The notes: generated by a model not told the origin, from the sequence alone. Positions 46,483-59,180 are shown, numbered from the stretch's first letter. The stretch is DNA of 64,000 nt from Taxillus chinensis (GCA_023512835.1 CM042090.1:24405783-24469782); one strand, 5' to 3'. Program-made: numbers and translations.

Positions 46483-49411
46483 ATGAACGATCTGAAATCT
46501 AGATTCCTGAAGGTGTATTCTACCCTGAAATCGGAGCTCCTCCATGACCCTGCTTTCGAGTTTACAGATGCTTCTCGTCGATGGGTCGAGCGGGTACTCT
46601 CAATTCATTATTATTGTCGTCGTTGTTGTTTCGGAAGAAGCATACGTTTAATGTTGTTTTTGGAGATTCCAAGTCATGTCCTGATTTACTATGTTCGTTC
46701 TCGGTACGGTTGGATGTGGGTTCCCCGGTTTAAGTTTAGTTTGTTAGAGTTTAATGCATTCGTTTGATTACGGACTTAAATTATGCTTTCAGTTCATGAA
46801 TCTCACAAGCATGTTTAGAGAATCTGGGAATGAAAACAATTAATGATATATATTGTTAGCAATAAGTACTTTTTGTTTGGAGAGAACAGTCACAGCCATT
46901 TGTGAAGTCATAGTGCATGATGGCTTTGGATTTAAAAGAAGGGAGCTTTGTGTGTGGATATTAATACCTGTTCGAAGCATCTTCAGTGTTTATGCTTATA
47001 GACATGTTTTAGTTTTTTTTATTGATTTTTTTTTTCAAAAACTAAACAGCTCCAACCACCCTCTAAATCCGTTTAAGATACCAGGTAGTCTAGTGTTTGG
47101 GTGATTTGGGATAATTACTTTTAGATATTCGCTTCAAACTTTTTTTCCATGTTCATTATTATGTAATGGATTTGTTAAAAACTAATCTTCCCAAACTCCC
47201 TCTTTATCACGTCTCAACTTCTCTTTTGAATTGTGAGGAGCCATCTTCGTGTCTTGATCATACCTCTGCCCCTTGTTGTTGCAGATGCTGGACTACAATG
47301 TACCCGGAGGTGGGAGGAAATGAGACAAACTATTCTTTTTAGAGCCGATTCTATAATATAAATATATGTGACCAGTTGATGCTAGAACCCGATATTTTAT
47401 AGGGTCTAAAAAGTTTTCGTTTTAAATATCTTCTCAAATTATGTTGACAGGAAAGCTTAATCGGGGCCTCTCTGTCATAGACAGCTACAAGTTGCTCAAA
47501 GGAAAAGATCTAACTGATGACGAGTTTTTTCTTTCAGCTGCACTTGGCTGGTGCATTGAATGGGTATAACTGTGAAATAACTTGTCTGTGTGGTCAAATG
47601 TAATCATCTACATTATATGTTTTTATGGATTTGCTTTTGACTTTGGATTATTAACACTACCCTATTTGCAGCTTCAAGCATATTTTCTTGTTCTTGATGA
47701 TATTATGGATGGCTCTCATACACGTCGTGGTAATCCTTGCTGGTTCAGACTGCCTGAGGTGTGAGCCTATATCGAGAACTCGCCTTTTATAATTTTCCTA
47801 TTACATTTAAATTGGTGTAAAATAGTGTAATGATTTACGATGCTGTAGAATGTATATCAGCCAATTTCTACATTTTCTATTGTAGGTTGGTATGATTGCT
47901 GCAAATGATGGCATAATGCTACGCAACCACATCCCAAGAATTCTCAAGAACCACTTTAAGGATAAACACTACTATGTGGAACTGCTTGATTTGTTTAATG
48001 AGGTGGAATTTTCTTTGCGTTTAAGCAGGATTGTTGTGTTTGATTCTAGAGAAGTATTAGTAGTTGACTTTTATCATGTCTAATTAGGTGGAATTCCAAA
48101 CAACTTCAGGACAGATGATCGATTTGATAACGACGCTTGAGGGAGAGAAAGATCTTTCTAAGTATTCAATGGCCATGTAAGAGAGATTTTATAATGTTTT
48201 ATTTCATATTTCTAACGGTTTTCAGTGAACTTTTTTTTCCCCTTTTATATTTTACTTATGTCAACTTATTCTATGTCAATTCATTTGCAGTCATCATCGC
48301 ATTGTTCAGTACAAGACTGCTTTTTACTCATTCTACCTTCCTGTAAGTATAAATTTTATATTAAGAATTAAGAAATTGACTTCATTTGGTTCACTTAGTT
48401 ATCAGTTTGTAAAGAGATAAATTGATTTCTATATGGAACACTTGGTTGTGTGGTCATGTTTTCAAAGTATAAAGAGAGAAACAGTCTCTCAAAATCAGAC
48501 ACTTTTGCATGCCCTTGTGCTACTTTTTTTTTTTATTCGTTTCTATTAATATTTATGGATTTTTACATTGTGCTCAGGTTGCTTGTGCACTGGTCATGGC
48601 TGATGAGAAACTAGACAAGCATGCTGAAGTGAAGAAAATTCTTGTAGAAATGGGGACCTATTTTCAAGTACAGGTAATAATTCATGACATTGAGATCCTT
48701 GATTGGATGGTCCATTTGATTGCACAAAGCTTCCTTGGTGAAAACCGTAACTGGAAGGTTTTGCCTGCTTCTGTCATCGCTGGTTGATGCATGTGAAATG
48801 TTTCAGGATGATTATCTAGATTGCTTTGGTAATCCGGAATTTATTGGAAAGGTAAGGTTACGAGACACTCATTTTATTCTTGTCAATTTTATTTTAGAAA
48901 GATAGAGGCGAGAATGTGATTATTGTACCACCTTCAAATATTAGATTGGGACAGATATTGAAGATTTCAAGTGTTCTTGGTTGGTCGTAAAAGCACTGGA
49001 ACGGTCCAATGAGGAACAAAAGAAGATACTATGTGTAAGCAAAGAGCTTCATCTTCCCTTTCCAAGTGTTCTAGTACACGAATTAAAAGCAATGTATATT
49101 GTGAATTTTAGGAAAACTATGGGAAAAATGATCCAACCAACGTTGCGAAAGTGAAGTCACTTTATAAGGACCTTGATCTTGAGGTACTTGCATCATCTTT
49201 CTGTTTCTCATTTACAGGGATTTATTATATTTACGCATGCTATTAAAACTTGACTTTGCATTATTACGTCTGCATTTTGAAGGGCGCATTTGTAGAATAC
49301 GAGAGCAAAAGCTATAATATGCTTATCACCTCAATTGAGGCCCAGCCGAGCAAAGCTGTCCAAGCGGTGCTCAAGTCATTTTTGGAGAAGATATATAAGC
49401 GCCAGAAGTAG
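46483..49411 (+). CDS. FPS: Farnesyl diphosphate synthase
   Basis: Condenses dimethylallyl or geranyl diphosphate with isopentenyl diphosphate to make farnesyl diphosphate, the cytosolic precursor of sterols, sesquiterpenes and prenylated proteins. Exons: 46483-46593, 47285-47309, 47451-47563, 47672-47758, 47886-48002, 48088-48176, 48291-48342, 48578-48673, 48807-48851, 48945-49034, 49112-49183, 49283-49411. They join to 341 residues with GT/AG borders throughout, against about 342 for plant FPS. The first Asp-rich motif DDIMD is at residues 92-96, preceded by Y87-F88, the aromatic pair that limits chain length in eukaryotic FPS. The second, DDYLD, is at 231-235. The protein starts [13 protein letters not shown] and ends YKRQK. 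No transit peptide is evident, which suggests a cytosolic/peroxisomal short isoform. An AATAAAG near 49691 may be the polyadenylation signal. No defect is visible. Confidence 0.97.
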
Positions 49412-51039
49412 AGGTCCTGCAACATTCAGTGGCTTTAACTACGTTGGCTTTTCCCTATTTTATGTGTAAAACAATTAAGTATCTTTGCATCATGTTCTAG
49501 TGGTGGTGTTGTATGTTGCGGTCTTCCTCTTTCTTACTCGAGGCATGCGTTGGCGTACATGTTGACAGTTGAATCAGGCTCTCAGTCAGATCAGTGAAGC
49601 CACTCAGATTTGATCTCCCACGGCAGTTGCAGTTTGGTATTGTGCTTGGGGCATCTGCCATGGATGGTCCTGTTAATTATTTGAATGTTATAATAAAGCG
49701 CATTTGTTGTGGAAGCAGCTGATGAAGTCCCTGGTCAAATTTTTATTATTTTTGTTATTTGGAACACCGATTCATATGGCAAGCAAAAAGATGAACTACA
49801 CATTTTGACAGCTCTGGGGAATTTGTGAAAATCATTTATGACCCTACCCCTGGGCTTTCCATTTAAAAAACTAGCGTTAGGGTTCAGCTCCGGTGCAAGC
49901 TTTAGACGAAAAAGGTGGTTTCTTTGGAGTGTAGAGAAGTATATGAATATTATGTCTTTTCTGACCAATTATTTCTCGTGATTCTTATAAATATGACATG
50001 AACATGATGTTGTATTTTTAGTTTAGGCTTACTTTTCATATAAGAATTAAAATTAAAGAAAAATAATGACAACATATGTTGGGATTTCCCCCCAGGAATC
50101 CCCCAAGTCCCAAGCAACACACGAGCACCGTCTTCTTTAAACTAATTAAAGAAATAATAAACTCGTCTTCTTCTTCTTTCTTCACTGGTTCAACATGTTC
50201 GGTTTCTTCTTCTATGTTCACTGGTTTAACGCACGCCTATAATAATTTTAGGTAAGTTGTTAGGGGAACACATGTCAAGAATGCTAAACTGACTTCGAAT
50301 TTGTCATGTCAAATGCATTGTTTGAAAGAGCCCAGGAGAATATAGACATTTATAATTGTTGTGAACATCAATAAATATATTAAGATTCAAAATCAAACCT
50401 CTCCAATTGCATTGATTGGAATAACATGAAAAATTATGAAAGTTTATCATTTTTTTAACAGTTTAAAAATGCGTGGAGTTTTTAACATATAATTTATATG
50501 ATAATAAAATTATTAGTTATTCATATTTCATGAAATTTGATATATTTTTCTCGTGCGCTTGTAATGACTTGAATCAGAATTAGTTGAGCTTTATGTGATT
50601 AGCTAAAATATGACTCAAGATAGGATTGATTGTTAATATATATACACACGTTTAAGACATTTGTGTTCACCTACTATGTTTTTTTCCTTTATATTTTTAA
50701 GCATAGTTCATTTTTAAATAATAAAATGTAACATTAAATATTTAGAATTGGTGGTGTTATTACTTAATAGATGCAGTTACACATAAATTCCAAGCATTCA
50801 ATTCTAGTTTGTGATGTAAACTATTATTTTGACAGTGCATCAAATATTGTCAATAATAATTATACATTATCATAATTAATAATTGAAGTTATAAAATGGG
50901 TTATTAGACAAATACCCAAATTAAGCATAATAAGAACACGAGCTCTATTAAAATTAAATTTTTAAAAAATCAATCAATAAACATATTAACACTGTTAATT
51001 ACCAAAACATGCAAGCAAATTTTACATTTAAAAAGGTGA
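49412..51039. other. FPS 3' region and intergenic sequence
   Basis: The FPS 3' UTR is followed by AT-rich sequence. A small duplication (TTCACTGGTTCAACATG at 50183, TTCACTGGTTTAAC at 50218) sits next to TTCTTCTTC repeats. Minus-strand frames here are acidic low-complexity by-products. No gene was recognised. Confidence 0.5.
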
Positions 51040-53980
51040 GGTTTTTGAAAAATTCAGAGTGTGTAAAAATAAAAGTGAAGAATCAAATAAGAGGACGAGT
51101 TAACCTAAGAGTAAATAATGGAAAAGAATACAAGTATGATCCTTTTCTAATGTTTTGTGAGGAATATGGTATTCAACCGCATTGAACTTTTAAGAAGACA
51201 CCGCAACAAAATGAAATGACATAACAAATGAACAGAACTATAGTAAAGAGAGCATGATGCATCAGATTAAATGCAAGACTTCAAAAAAACTTTTATAAAT
51301 AGATTGATGAATACTGCCATTGATATTCAGCTACACCAAACAAAGTGTAGCAGTTTTTCTTATAAACAGATCATCGAGTACTACCCTTGGTAATAAAGAA
51401 ACATAAGAGGTGTGGGTAGGAATAGAGGTAGATTATTTAGGTTTGAGGATTTTTGGTTGTTCTGCTTATGTTCATTTTCCTAGTGATGAGAGATCCAAGC
51501 TAGATGCAAAGTCCAAATGTTATATTTTTCTTGGGTATTAGAAAGTAGTGAAGGAATATAAGCTTTGGGATCTAGAGTCAAAGAAAAAGGTGATTAATAG
51601 CAGTAGAAATGTGGTATTTGATAAAGCTTTTATAGTCAAGGCACATCATGGGATTTATAAAATTAAAGTTGGAGAAGGTAACTACAGGCAATAGTAAGAT
51701 GTAAAGATTGAACTATAAAATAATGACATCATTAATTCCCTGTTGACAGGACTAGAGGATGAACAACAACAAGAAAGTTTAGTCATACGGAGATCCATAC
51801 GTACTATCTTACCACTGGAAATGTATGAGTTTGAAAATATGGTTGCATATGCTCTGTCAGTCAATGTTAGTGATCTGTTTACCTTTCAAGATGCTATTAT
51901 TAGTCTTAAAAGAGACAAATAGACGAAAACCATGATAAAAGAGATGAAATTGTTAAAGAAAAACAAGGCTTGGGGGTTAATAAAACTGCCTCAAAGAAAT
52001 AAGGTAGTAGGTTACAAATACATAAACAGGAAAAATGAAGTTGTATTATAAAAAGAAAAGGGGAGGTTTAAGGCTTGATTAGTAGCAAAAGGATACTAAC
52101 AGAGGAAACTTATTGATTATAACGAGGTTTTTTTTCCAATGGTGAGACATACTTCAATCAAGGTTATCTTGGCATTGGTGGCTAATTATGATTTAGAGTT
52201 AGAACAGTTAGATGTGAAAATAACTTTTTCCCATTGTGTTTGGAGGAAGGTATATTCATGGAGTAGCTTGAGGGGTTCAAACAGCCATAGACTAAGCACT
52301 TGATTTGTAGATTGAAAAAATCTCTATATGGGTTAAAGCAGTCTCCGAGACAATGATATATAAGATTTGATTTGTTCAAGATATGAATTGATTACACATA
52401 TTATGAGTATGATTACTATGTTTATGCTAAGATTTTTTTATGATGATTCCCATATGTTTTTGCTACTTTATGTGGATGATATGCTTATTGCTTTGAGAAA
52501 TACAGTTAAAGTCAAGAAGTTAGGGGTTTTATTGGGAAAGAATTTTAACATGAAGGATGTAGGTGTTGCTAAGAAAATATTTGGGATAGAGATTTGCAGG
52601 GATATGTCGACTAGTAGGTTGTAGTTTTATGTGTGGAAAGTGTTGGAGAGGTTAATGAGCACAACTAATGCTAATTAGGTCAGCACACGATTGACGAGTT
52701 ATTTTAAGTAGGCAATAATGTGGTGTCCGATTTGAACCTGAAGAAATTCCAAATAAGTTAGCTGGTAAGTTGTAATTGTATGATAATGATTATATGGGGA
52801 AAGTGTTAGGAGAGGTTTATTAGCATAACTAATGCTAAATAGGTCAGCACACCATTGACAAGTTATTGAAAGTGGTCAACAATGCAATGTCTGAATTGAC
52901 TTGAAGAAATTCAATGTATGTCAAACATGCCTTATGCAAGTGTAGTTGGGTGTTTAATGTATGTGATGGTATATTGAAGATCTGATTTAGCATATTTTGT
53001 CAATACAATGAGCAAATACATGACAAATCTAGGTAGGGAGCATTGGAGAGTAGTCAAGTGGATACTCAGGTACTTGAGAGGGATTGTAGACCTTGGGATT
53101 ATATTTGCTAAGCAAAAGGATCAAATTTCAATTAAGGAATATGTACATGTAGATTATAATGGAAGGTTGGATGATAGGAGGTTTACTACACTGGAAGGTG
53201 GACTAATTTGTTCGAGATCCATGGCACAACCTATAGTGGCAATATCTGCTACGAAATTTGAATCTATAGCATTGATTGAAGTTGGAAAAGAAGCATTGTG
53301 GCTAAAGGGTTTTGTGAGTGAACCGAGCATAGTTTAAGGTGGAGTGTAGCTGTATTGTGACAGTCAAAGTGCCATTTATTTGGCAAAACATCAAGTGTAT
53401 CATACAAGGACATAGGATATTAACATGAGATATCACAAAGTGAGGGAGTTAATTTGCTTTGGGTGATATGATATTTGAAAAAAGCACACTTTCGAAAATG
53501 CAGTTGGCCTGCTAAGAAAGATTGTGACCACAGACAAGTTCAAGCATTTTTTGGACATATTAAATATCTTTAAGTGCCAGAAAGGAGATGTCCCCCCAAA
53601 CTAGTTAGGCACGGATGATTATCTTCCGAATGGGCAAGATAATTTGCTAAGGTAAAGATTGTTGGAACTTATGACTTATATGGTGTGAGTGAGAGATCTA
53701 AAGAAGTTATAGTAAAAGGCTGAGCCAAGCTTTGTCTACTCTATTGTGCTTGGATGGCCCTCACCATTTTCATCTTTTGATTGGTCTTTAAGACATATGA
53801 GGTTTGGGAGGTGTAGGGAATTGCGCCCCCCATAATACAGAGCAGTTGTAATATATATACATGTTGTAAGAACTACAAATGAATAATAAAACATACAATT
53901 TACTCTTGTGGATGTACTTAAGTTTGAGGAACCACATACATCTTTATCTTTTGTTTGGTTTTGATATCTTAAAATCATGT
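51040..53980 (+). mobile_element. Degenerate Ty1/copia (Tnt1-like) retrotransposon, 5'-truncated
   Basis: Integrase fragments come first (GKEYKYDPFLMFCEEYGIQPH near 51119, QMNRTIVKRA near 51225). Next is the PSDERSKLDAKSK-type connection (51480), then reverse transcriptase pieces (LEQLDVK near 52200, LLLYVDDMLIALRN at 52458), then an RNase H tail (CDSQSAIYLAKHQVYHTRT at 53356). The order and the last motif match the Tnt1 branch of copia. Stops and frameshifts throughout make it inactive. TGTTGGAACTTATG at 53660 probably starts the 3' LTR, running to about 53977. I found no matching 5' LTR or gag, so the left part is lost. Confidence 0.85.
52633..52930 (+). repeat. 163-bp tandem duplication within the copia relic
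   Basis: AAGTGTTGGAGAGG at 52638 recurs as AAGTGTTAGGAGAGG at 52801. GCTAATTAGGTCAGCACAC recurs as GCTAAATAGGTCAGCACAC, and the end GAAGAAATTC also recurs. By eye about four-fifths of the positions agree, so the duplication is old. Confidence 0.75.
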
Positions 53981-54239
53981 GTGTATTTATATTTTTATAA
54001 AATCAAAACACAAACATTAAAATATGTTCCAAATAGACTCTTAAAATTTATTGAAATGGGAAAAAATAATAAAATGTATCTATTTCATCGATGAAGTGTT
54101 GACACTTTTTCTTATTCTCGATATCTATTTATTCAAACTTTGTCTTCTAAAATGTTAGTATATGCAAACTATTTATTTAAAAAAAGACGAAAGAAAAAGA
54201 AAATGAGAAGTTGTGGGCGCGGATGAGAATATAGACAGA

Positions 54240-55193
54240 GGCGGGGGGCATCTAGACAAAATAACCGCATAAAGCCGTGACCGTGAGTGCTCTCCAATGC
54301 AAACCAAACCACCCCCAGGGTCGCTCATGTGATAAAGCACAGATAAACCCTAGGATCAGCGGCACGATTATCGTTTCTTGGTAACTGCTTCTAACTTGAA
54401 TTCGATTCTGATTTTCCTCTATCCTATGTAATAGATCGAATTAGGGTTTTTTTCCTCCGACCGTTAGATTAATTTGATACTCCCCTTTTGCCGCTAAATG
54501 ATCTGTTTGGTTGTCGTTAAATCGTTGGGAAAGAAAAGTAATGAGGTTTTAATGTTACCTAATTAGCTGTTCGAGGTTTCAGATTAGCCAACAAAAATTG
54601 TTTGTTTATCGTAATGCAACCATTTGACACTTACAATAGTGAAGCTGTAAATTTTAAGAATCCAAGATTTTATATTTTAAAATAATTTTTTCCAATTAAT
54701 TTCTACAAGCCAAAATGGGCAAACGCTCGAAATTTAAATTTCATGTTTCTTTGCGAGGAATCTTAATTCTGTTGTCGCATAGTTTAATTTGGAATCGTTA
54801 TGGGCGATATATACCCAATTTCACGTCTCACGCTTGTCTCGGATTGAACTTTTCATTTGTTAGTAGGTGAATCGCTAAGCTTCATCCGAAGATGATTCCC
54901 TCTTATTTTTCCTTAACTTTCAGATTTGTTACCCAGGAAAAGATTGGATTGATGTTGAGAAAAAGCTATCCAATAGGAACCCAAGTCATCTATGGTCCTT
55001 AACCTTCCCAGTTAATTGGTATTGTGTGGGTGTGTCTTTAGATCTTTTTGAAGAAATTCATGATAGTGGGTTTGGTGTAACTGAGGAGAATCCATTCTAC
55101 AAGCAAGCTAACAGCTTAAGCAAATGTTACATTTTGGTTTTCTTCGCTCTATGTTTTTATGAACGACGAAGAGTCTTACGGAGGCCTGAAAGA
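54240..55193 (+). promoter_or_regulatory. Promoter and leader of the FHA-domain gene
   Basis: A telo-box AAACCCTA lies at 54345-54352, a common element in promoters of plant housekeeping genes. TTTCTTG followed by GTAACTGC at 54381 looks like the donor of a 5' UTR intron. The matching acceptor is unclear (CTTTCAG at 54923 is one option). Upstream codons 55026-55193 are open in the same frame but do not look conserved, so I treat them as leader. Confidence 0.45.
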
Positions 55194-56966
55194 ATGTATG
55201 GAAGGGTGGGCCTTGAAAGATTTAAGAAGGCCCAGACATTGGAACCATTCTCTGTTAATTCCAGTTCATCTCAGAAAGTTTCAGCTTCCAAGCCCCACAC
55301 ATCCAATTTGCAAGGTGAATCACTGAATCAGTATCAAGTTCCCCATAAGGCTGTAGGGTTGGAAGTTGCAGCTGCTTCGGGGGTGCCACCTTCGCAAGGT
55401 ACTCAAGTGGGAGGGGGTCAATCTACTTGGCAGCCTCCTGATTGGGCTATAGATCCTCGGCCAGGTGTGTACTATCTTGAGGTATTGAAGGATAGAGAAG
55501 TTGTAGGGAAGATTAATTTGGATAGACGCAGACACATTTTTGGAAGGCAAGTCCCCATATGTGACTTTGTGCTTGATCATCAGTCTATTTCACGCCAGCA
55601 TGCTGCTGTTGTTCCTCACAAGAATGGAAGGTCTGGTTCCCGGGGGGGGTTTCCTCTCTTTTCATTAGTACTTTATTTATTTGTGCATTTTTATCAGCTT
55701 CATACATTTATAGTTAAAACTTTATGATGTGTGCGTGTGTGTGTGCATTGTGCAAAACTGCAAATTATGCGAGCCTTTTATGACATGCTTTGTTTTTGTT
55801 GGAAAAGCACTATTCATACTGACTGGAAGCTTGATTTTATTATGGTAACCCAAGCTTGAGCTTGGTTACATTGATCGGTTTTAAAATTATAGACTTGTAC
55901 TAGTTGGATTGGGGGAAAGATTTGAATTTTTTAAAGGCCTATATTATCACTCTAGATAAACTCGTGTATGTATCTGAGATACCACATCACATTACCCATT
56001 ATGATATGACTTTATGTCTGTAAAAAATTACTTTCTTTGCAGCTCTATATGATTCACTTCACACATCAGTATTTTGTCAAGCTTGCAGGGATTTACAAGA
56101 TTTTGTATTTTGACTACAGCATATATGTCGTTGACCTGGGGTCAGTTCATGGTACATTTGTTGCAAATGAACGTCTCACAAAAGATAATCCAGTTGAGCT
56201 TGAAGTTGGACAATCTTTGAGGTTCGCAGCATCAACAAGAATCTATGTACTTAGAAAGAATATTGATGCTCTTTTACCTCCCCGTCCAACGGCTGCAGAA
56301 ATCAATCTACCTCCCCCGCCAGATCCTTCTGATGATGAAGCTGTTTTGGCCTATAACACACTGCTCAATCGATATGGTTTTAGCAAGCCAGGATCATCTA
56401 GACCAGTCAGCAATTTAAAAATCTCAGTGTGTGGGAACAATGGCATGCTGTCTCCAGAGAGAGCTGCCAAGAAGATGAAGAGAACAAGGGTGGCTTTTAG
56501 AGACCAGGTTGGGGGGATGTTGTCAGAAGTGGTTGGCATTTCAGATGGTGCAGATGTGGAAACTGAACCTGGCCCAGTTGGTGTGAAAGAAGGCAGCCTT
56601 GTTGGGAAGTACGAGTCCCTTGTTCAGATTACTGTCATCCCGAAAGGGAAGGAACAAACCTCCTTGAAGGAAGAAGTTAGTGATCAAAAGGATCAAAGGG
56701 GTGCCGTTACCGATAAATTGAAAGAAATCTTAAACAAGGTCAAGTCTGCTCCAAAAGGCAATGGAATTTATGATGATTTATATGGAGAATCTTTTCCGGA
56801 TAAAGTGGGTTCATCCTGGGCCTTTTCTTCCGTTGTTCCTGATGATGGGAAAGCTGCTCCTGCAGAAGAAGGAAACCATGTTGTTGATGTAAGAAAAAAG
56901 CCTCATGCTAACACCAATGGTGAAGACAATGACAGTGACGATGACGATTTATTTGGTGATTCTTAG
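55194..56966 (+). CDS. FHA-domain protein, NIPP1/PPP1R8-like PP1 regulator
   Basis: Exons 55194-55630 and 56120-56966 join as NG-S-IYVVD to give 427 residues. The FHA domain, a phosphothreonine-binding fold, spans about residues 88-190: RRRHIFGRQ, DFVLDHQSISRQHAA and DLGSVHGTFVANERL carry the conserved GR, SRxHA and DxxSxxGTxxN-like features. Residues 269-272 are RVAF in a basic context (KKMKRTRVAFRD), fitting the RVxF docking motif for protein phosphatase 1. In animals NIPP1 combines FHA and RVxF to steer PP1 in nuclear mRNA processing; the same role here is inference. A Pro-rich stretch (LPPPPDPSDDE) follows the FHA domain, and an acidic tail (DNDSDDDDLFGDS) ends the protein. Arabidopsis At5g47790 is the likely relative, from memory. 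The start MYGRVGLERFKKAQ was chosen because this segment is conserved. A 190 bp part of the intron is duplicated at 58983. Confidence 0.92.
55712..55912. repeat. Intron segment duplicated at 58983-59175
   Basis: The words GAGCCTTTTATGACA, GCTTTGTTTTTGTT and ACTATTCATACTGACTGGAA, and the long block through CCCAA(G/T)CTTGAGCTTGG to AGACTTGTA(C/T)TAGTTG, recur in the same order and orientation downstream. By eye the two are roughly 85-90% identical. Confidence 0.85.
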
Positions 56967-58194
56967 GAATTGTCTTGTCCTGATAATCACAGTACCATTG
57001 GAACTTCAAAGACATTAATGGTGTGGAAGAACATGTGAAGAGTTCTTAACTTTGCACTTTGTATCTTTTTTTGCTCTCTTGCTAGATTACTGTAATACAA
57101 CGCTGAAACATTTTTGCATATAGATTGATGGTAGATTTTTCTTTATTGAGGAAAAAATGGAGGGAGCTTGAAAGAGGGATGTGGGGGCCGTTTCTTCTTT
57201 TGTTGGGTTCTAGTTTTTAAATGAAAACAAACAATTTTTTTAATTTGTTTTTTTCTTTAACAAATGGATATATAGTGCTTAACTTTATCGGCAAAAGATC
57301 AAGTGAATCTTTTTTTTTTTTAGTCTCCGCCGTAACTTATCATGGTTGATAGGAAGCTGAGGTTTGGTTTTCCTGTACGATCCATGATTTGATAATGAAA
57401 TCATAAATAAATATACTGCCCTCATTTTCTGGCCCATATTTTCACTCGTTTCAGGGTACCTTTGAAATAAAAACATCAAATTTAATCTTAACTAAATTAA
57501 GTTCGAGTGCAGACATTAAAGTTCTTTTAGCCACAAACTCTGCTATATTAGTGGTAAAAATGAGCTTTTGTATTGTTTCTTTGTCATGTTTAATCTCGTT
57601 CAAATTATCCCCTCAAGTTTCCATTTAATCAAATTATTTTAAGGGTGTAGAGAGGTCGACCACAAAAAATAAAAATTGCAAAATTAAAAGAAGTGGGTCT
57701 CATTTTTAGCTGCAAGATGATAGTGCGAGATTCCCGATGGGCACGTAGGAATTAGCGGTGAATAATGGTGGATCTTGTGCTGGCCACAAATTAAAAACAG
57801 CTCAACTAAAAAATACAAAAGCACTAATTGCTACACAAAAATAATGAATTTAAGCGCTTAATAAATGTTTCATTCTGTGGGGTTCCTGCTCCATTAAAGA
57901 CCATTTCAGCTTTAATACATATACCTTCCTTGAAGGAGGCAAAAGAGCTCTCTTGACCTCTTCATGTACAATCTCCGTGTTGCACTATATTTCATGATAT
58001 GCCATATATTGAGATCTTGGATTCAGGGTTATTATTAATTACCATTTACTGTCTAGTGTTGATTCAAGAAAAATTCCAAAATTTGCATCGGCCGTCTATT
58101 CCAAAATTACTGTCTTTGTTTCCGTTTTTTAAAAACATAAATACTGAACAACTTGTTTGGGAAAACTAATTTTTGTAAAAAAATAAAAAAAATG
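56967..58194. other. 3' region of the FHA gene and intergenic sequence
   Basis: Probable 3' UTR up to about 57130, then AT-rich intergenic sequence. No gene, RNA or defined repeat recognised. Confidence 0.5.
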
Positions 58195-58890
58195 TCACCA
58201 AAAGTGCACTAACCTTAAAATTGTTGATGTGTTTCGCGCGCTTGAAGATTCTGATATAATAAATTGTATTATAATTCTGATTTTTATATATATATATATA
58301 TGCTTATCATTTGTAGAGTTTGATCGCAGCCCAAAAAGGATGACCGGAGACGCGAGGGCTCGCAAGATCAGGGTCCCCAAGATAGACGTGGAGGACATTA
58401 AGAACCAACGTTCGTCCATCTCAATCATGCAGTCGCCCCCATGCACGACGAAGGGGTCATGCCTGTGGTCACCAACAGCGAATACAAGCTCGTTCCGGCT
58501 GTCAATGCTGTCGCCCTCCGGCATGGCAAAGGAACTGTGCTTGGGCTCACCCACAGCACATGCAGGCTCACCCCGGCCATCCATGCAGTCACCGTCAAGC
58601 ACGGCAAAGGGGTACTCGTGCCTGTGTTCGCCCACGACACACCCAGGTTCATTCAGGTGCCGACACCACAGAGCTGCTCTTGGCCTCAACCAAAACCTAG
58701 ACCACAGTGGCGGTTCCATCGGCTCCAACCTCTCCGAGTTGGCCGCCAAATCCCCAGGTGCCATCACCAACACCCTTCAGGCTCAGTAGCTGACAATGGC
58801 ATGGCTCCCCTCCAGCTCCAGCAGCGCTGGCGGCGGAGATCTCATGGCCGAGTAACACGCATATGCGGTTTTGCACGATGATTTCATGCA
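58195..58890 (-). CDS. Unrecognised reading frame with 26-residue tandem repeats
   Basis: The minus-strand frame 58773-58195 gives 192 codons. Its middle consists of nearly three copies of a 26-residue unit of the type CxVGExxHxxFAxxxGDxMDxRxE, encoded by a 78-bp DNA repeat. It then runs on as DERWFLMSSTSILGTLILRALASPVILFGL, which has a hydrophobic, possibly membrane-inserted stretch. I know no matching family. The plus strand is also open here (58229-58789), so either frame may be an accident of the GC-rich repeat. The composition differs sharply from the AT-rich flanks, which suggests an inserted fragment. Confidence 0.3.
58427..58660. repeat. 78-bp tandem repeat, about three copies
   Basis: ATGCAGTCGCCCCC (58427), ATGCTGTCGCCCTCC (58505) and ATGCAGTCACCGTC (58583) start successive units at exact 78-bp steps. 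The shared interior includes GGCAAAGG and CACCCACAGC-like words. The period is a multiple of three. Confidence 0.85.
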
Positions 58891-58982
58891 TTGGAGAGAA
58901 ATTAGACCAGAAAAATATTTAGTTATATGACTCTATATTATTCAATCCATTTCTGTATAAATAAAGAGATTGTGATTGTTAA

Positions 58983-59180
58983 TTAAAACTTTATATATGA
59001 TGTGTGTGTACGTGTGTATTGTGCAAATAATGTGAGCCTTTTATGACACGCTTTGTTTTTGTTAGAAAAATACTATTCATACTGACTGGAAGCTTGATTT
59101 TATTATGGTAACCCAATCTTGAGCTTGGTTAGATTGAACTGTTTTAAAATTAGAGACTTGTATTAGTTGTATTATAGCCT
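58983..59180. repeat. Second copy of the FHA-gene intron segment
   Basis: Same order and orientation as 55712-55912. It starts at TTAATTAAAACTTTATATATGA, directly after the GC-rich repeat region, and ends near TTAGTTGTATTATAG. Confidence 0.85.
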
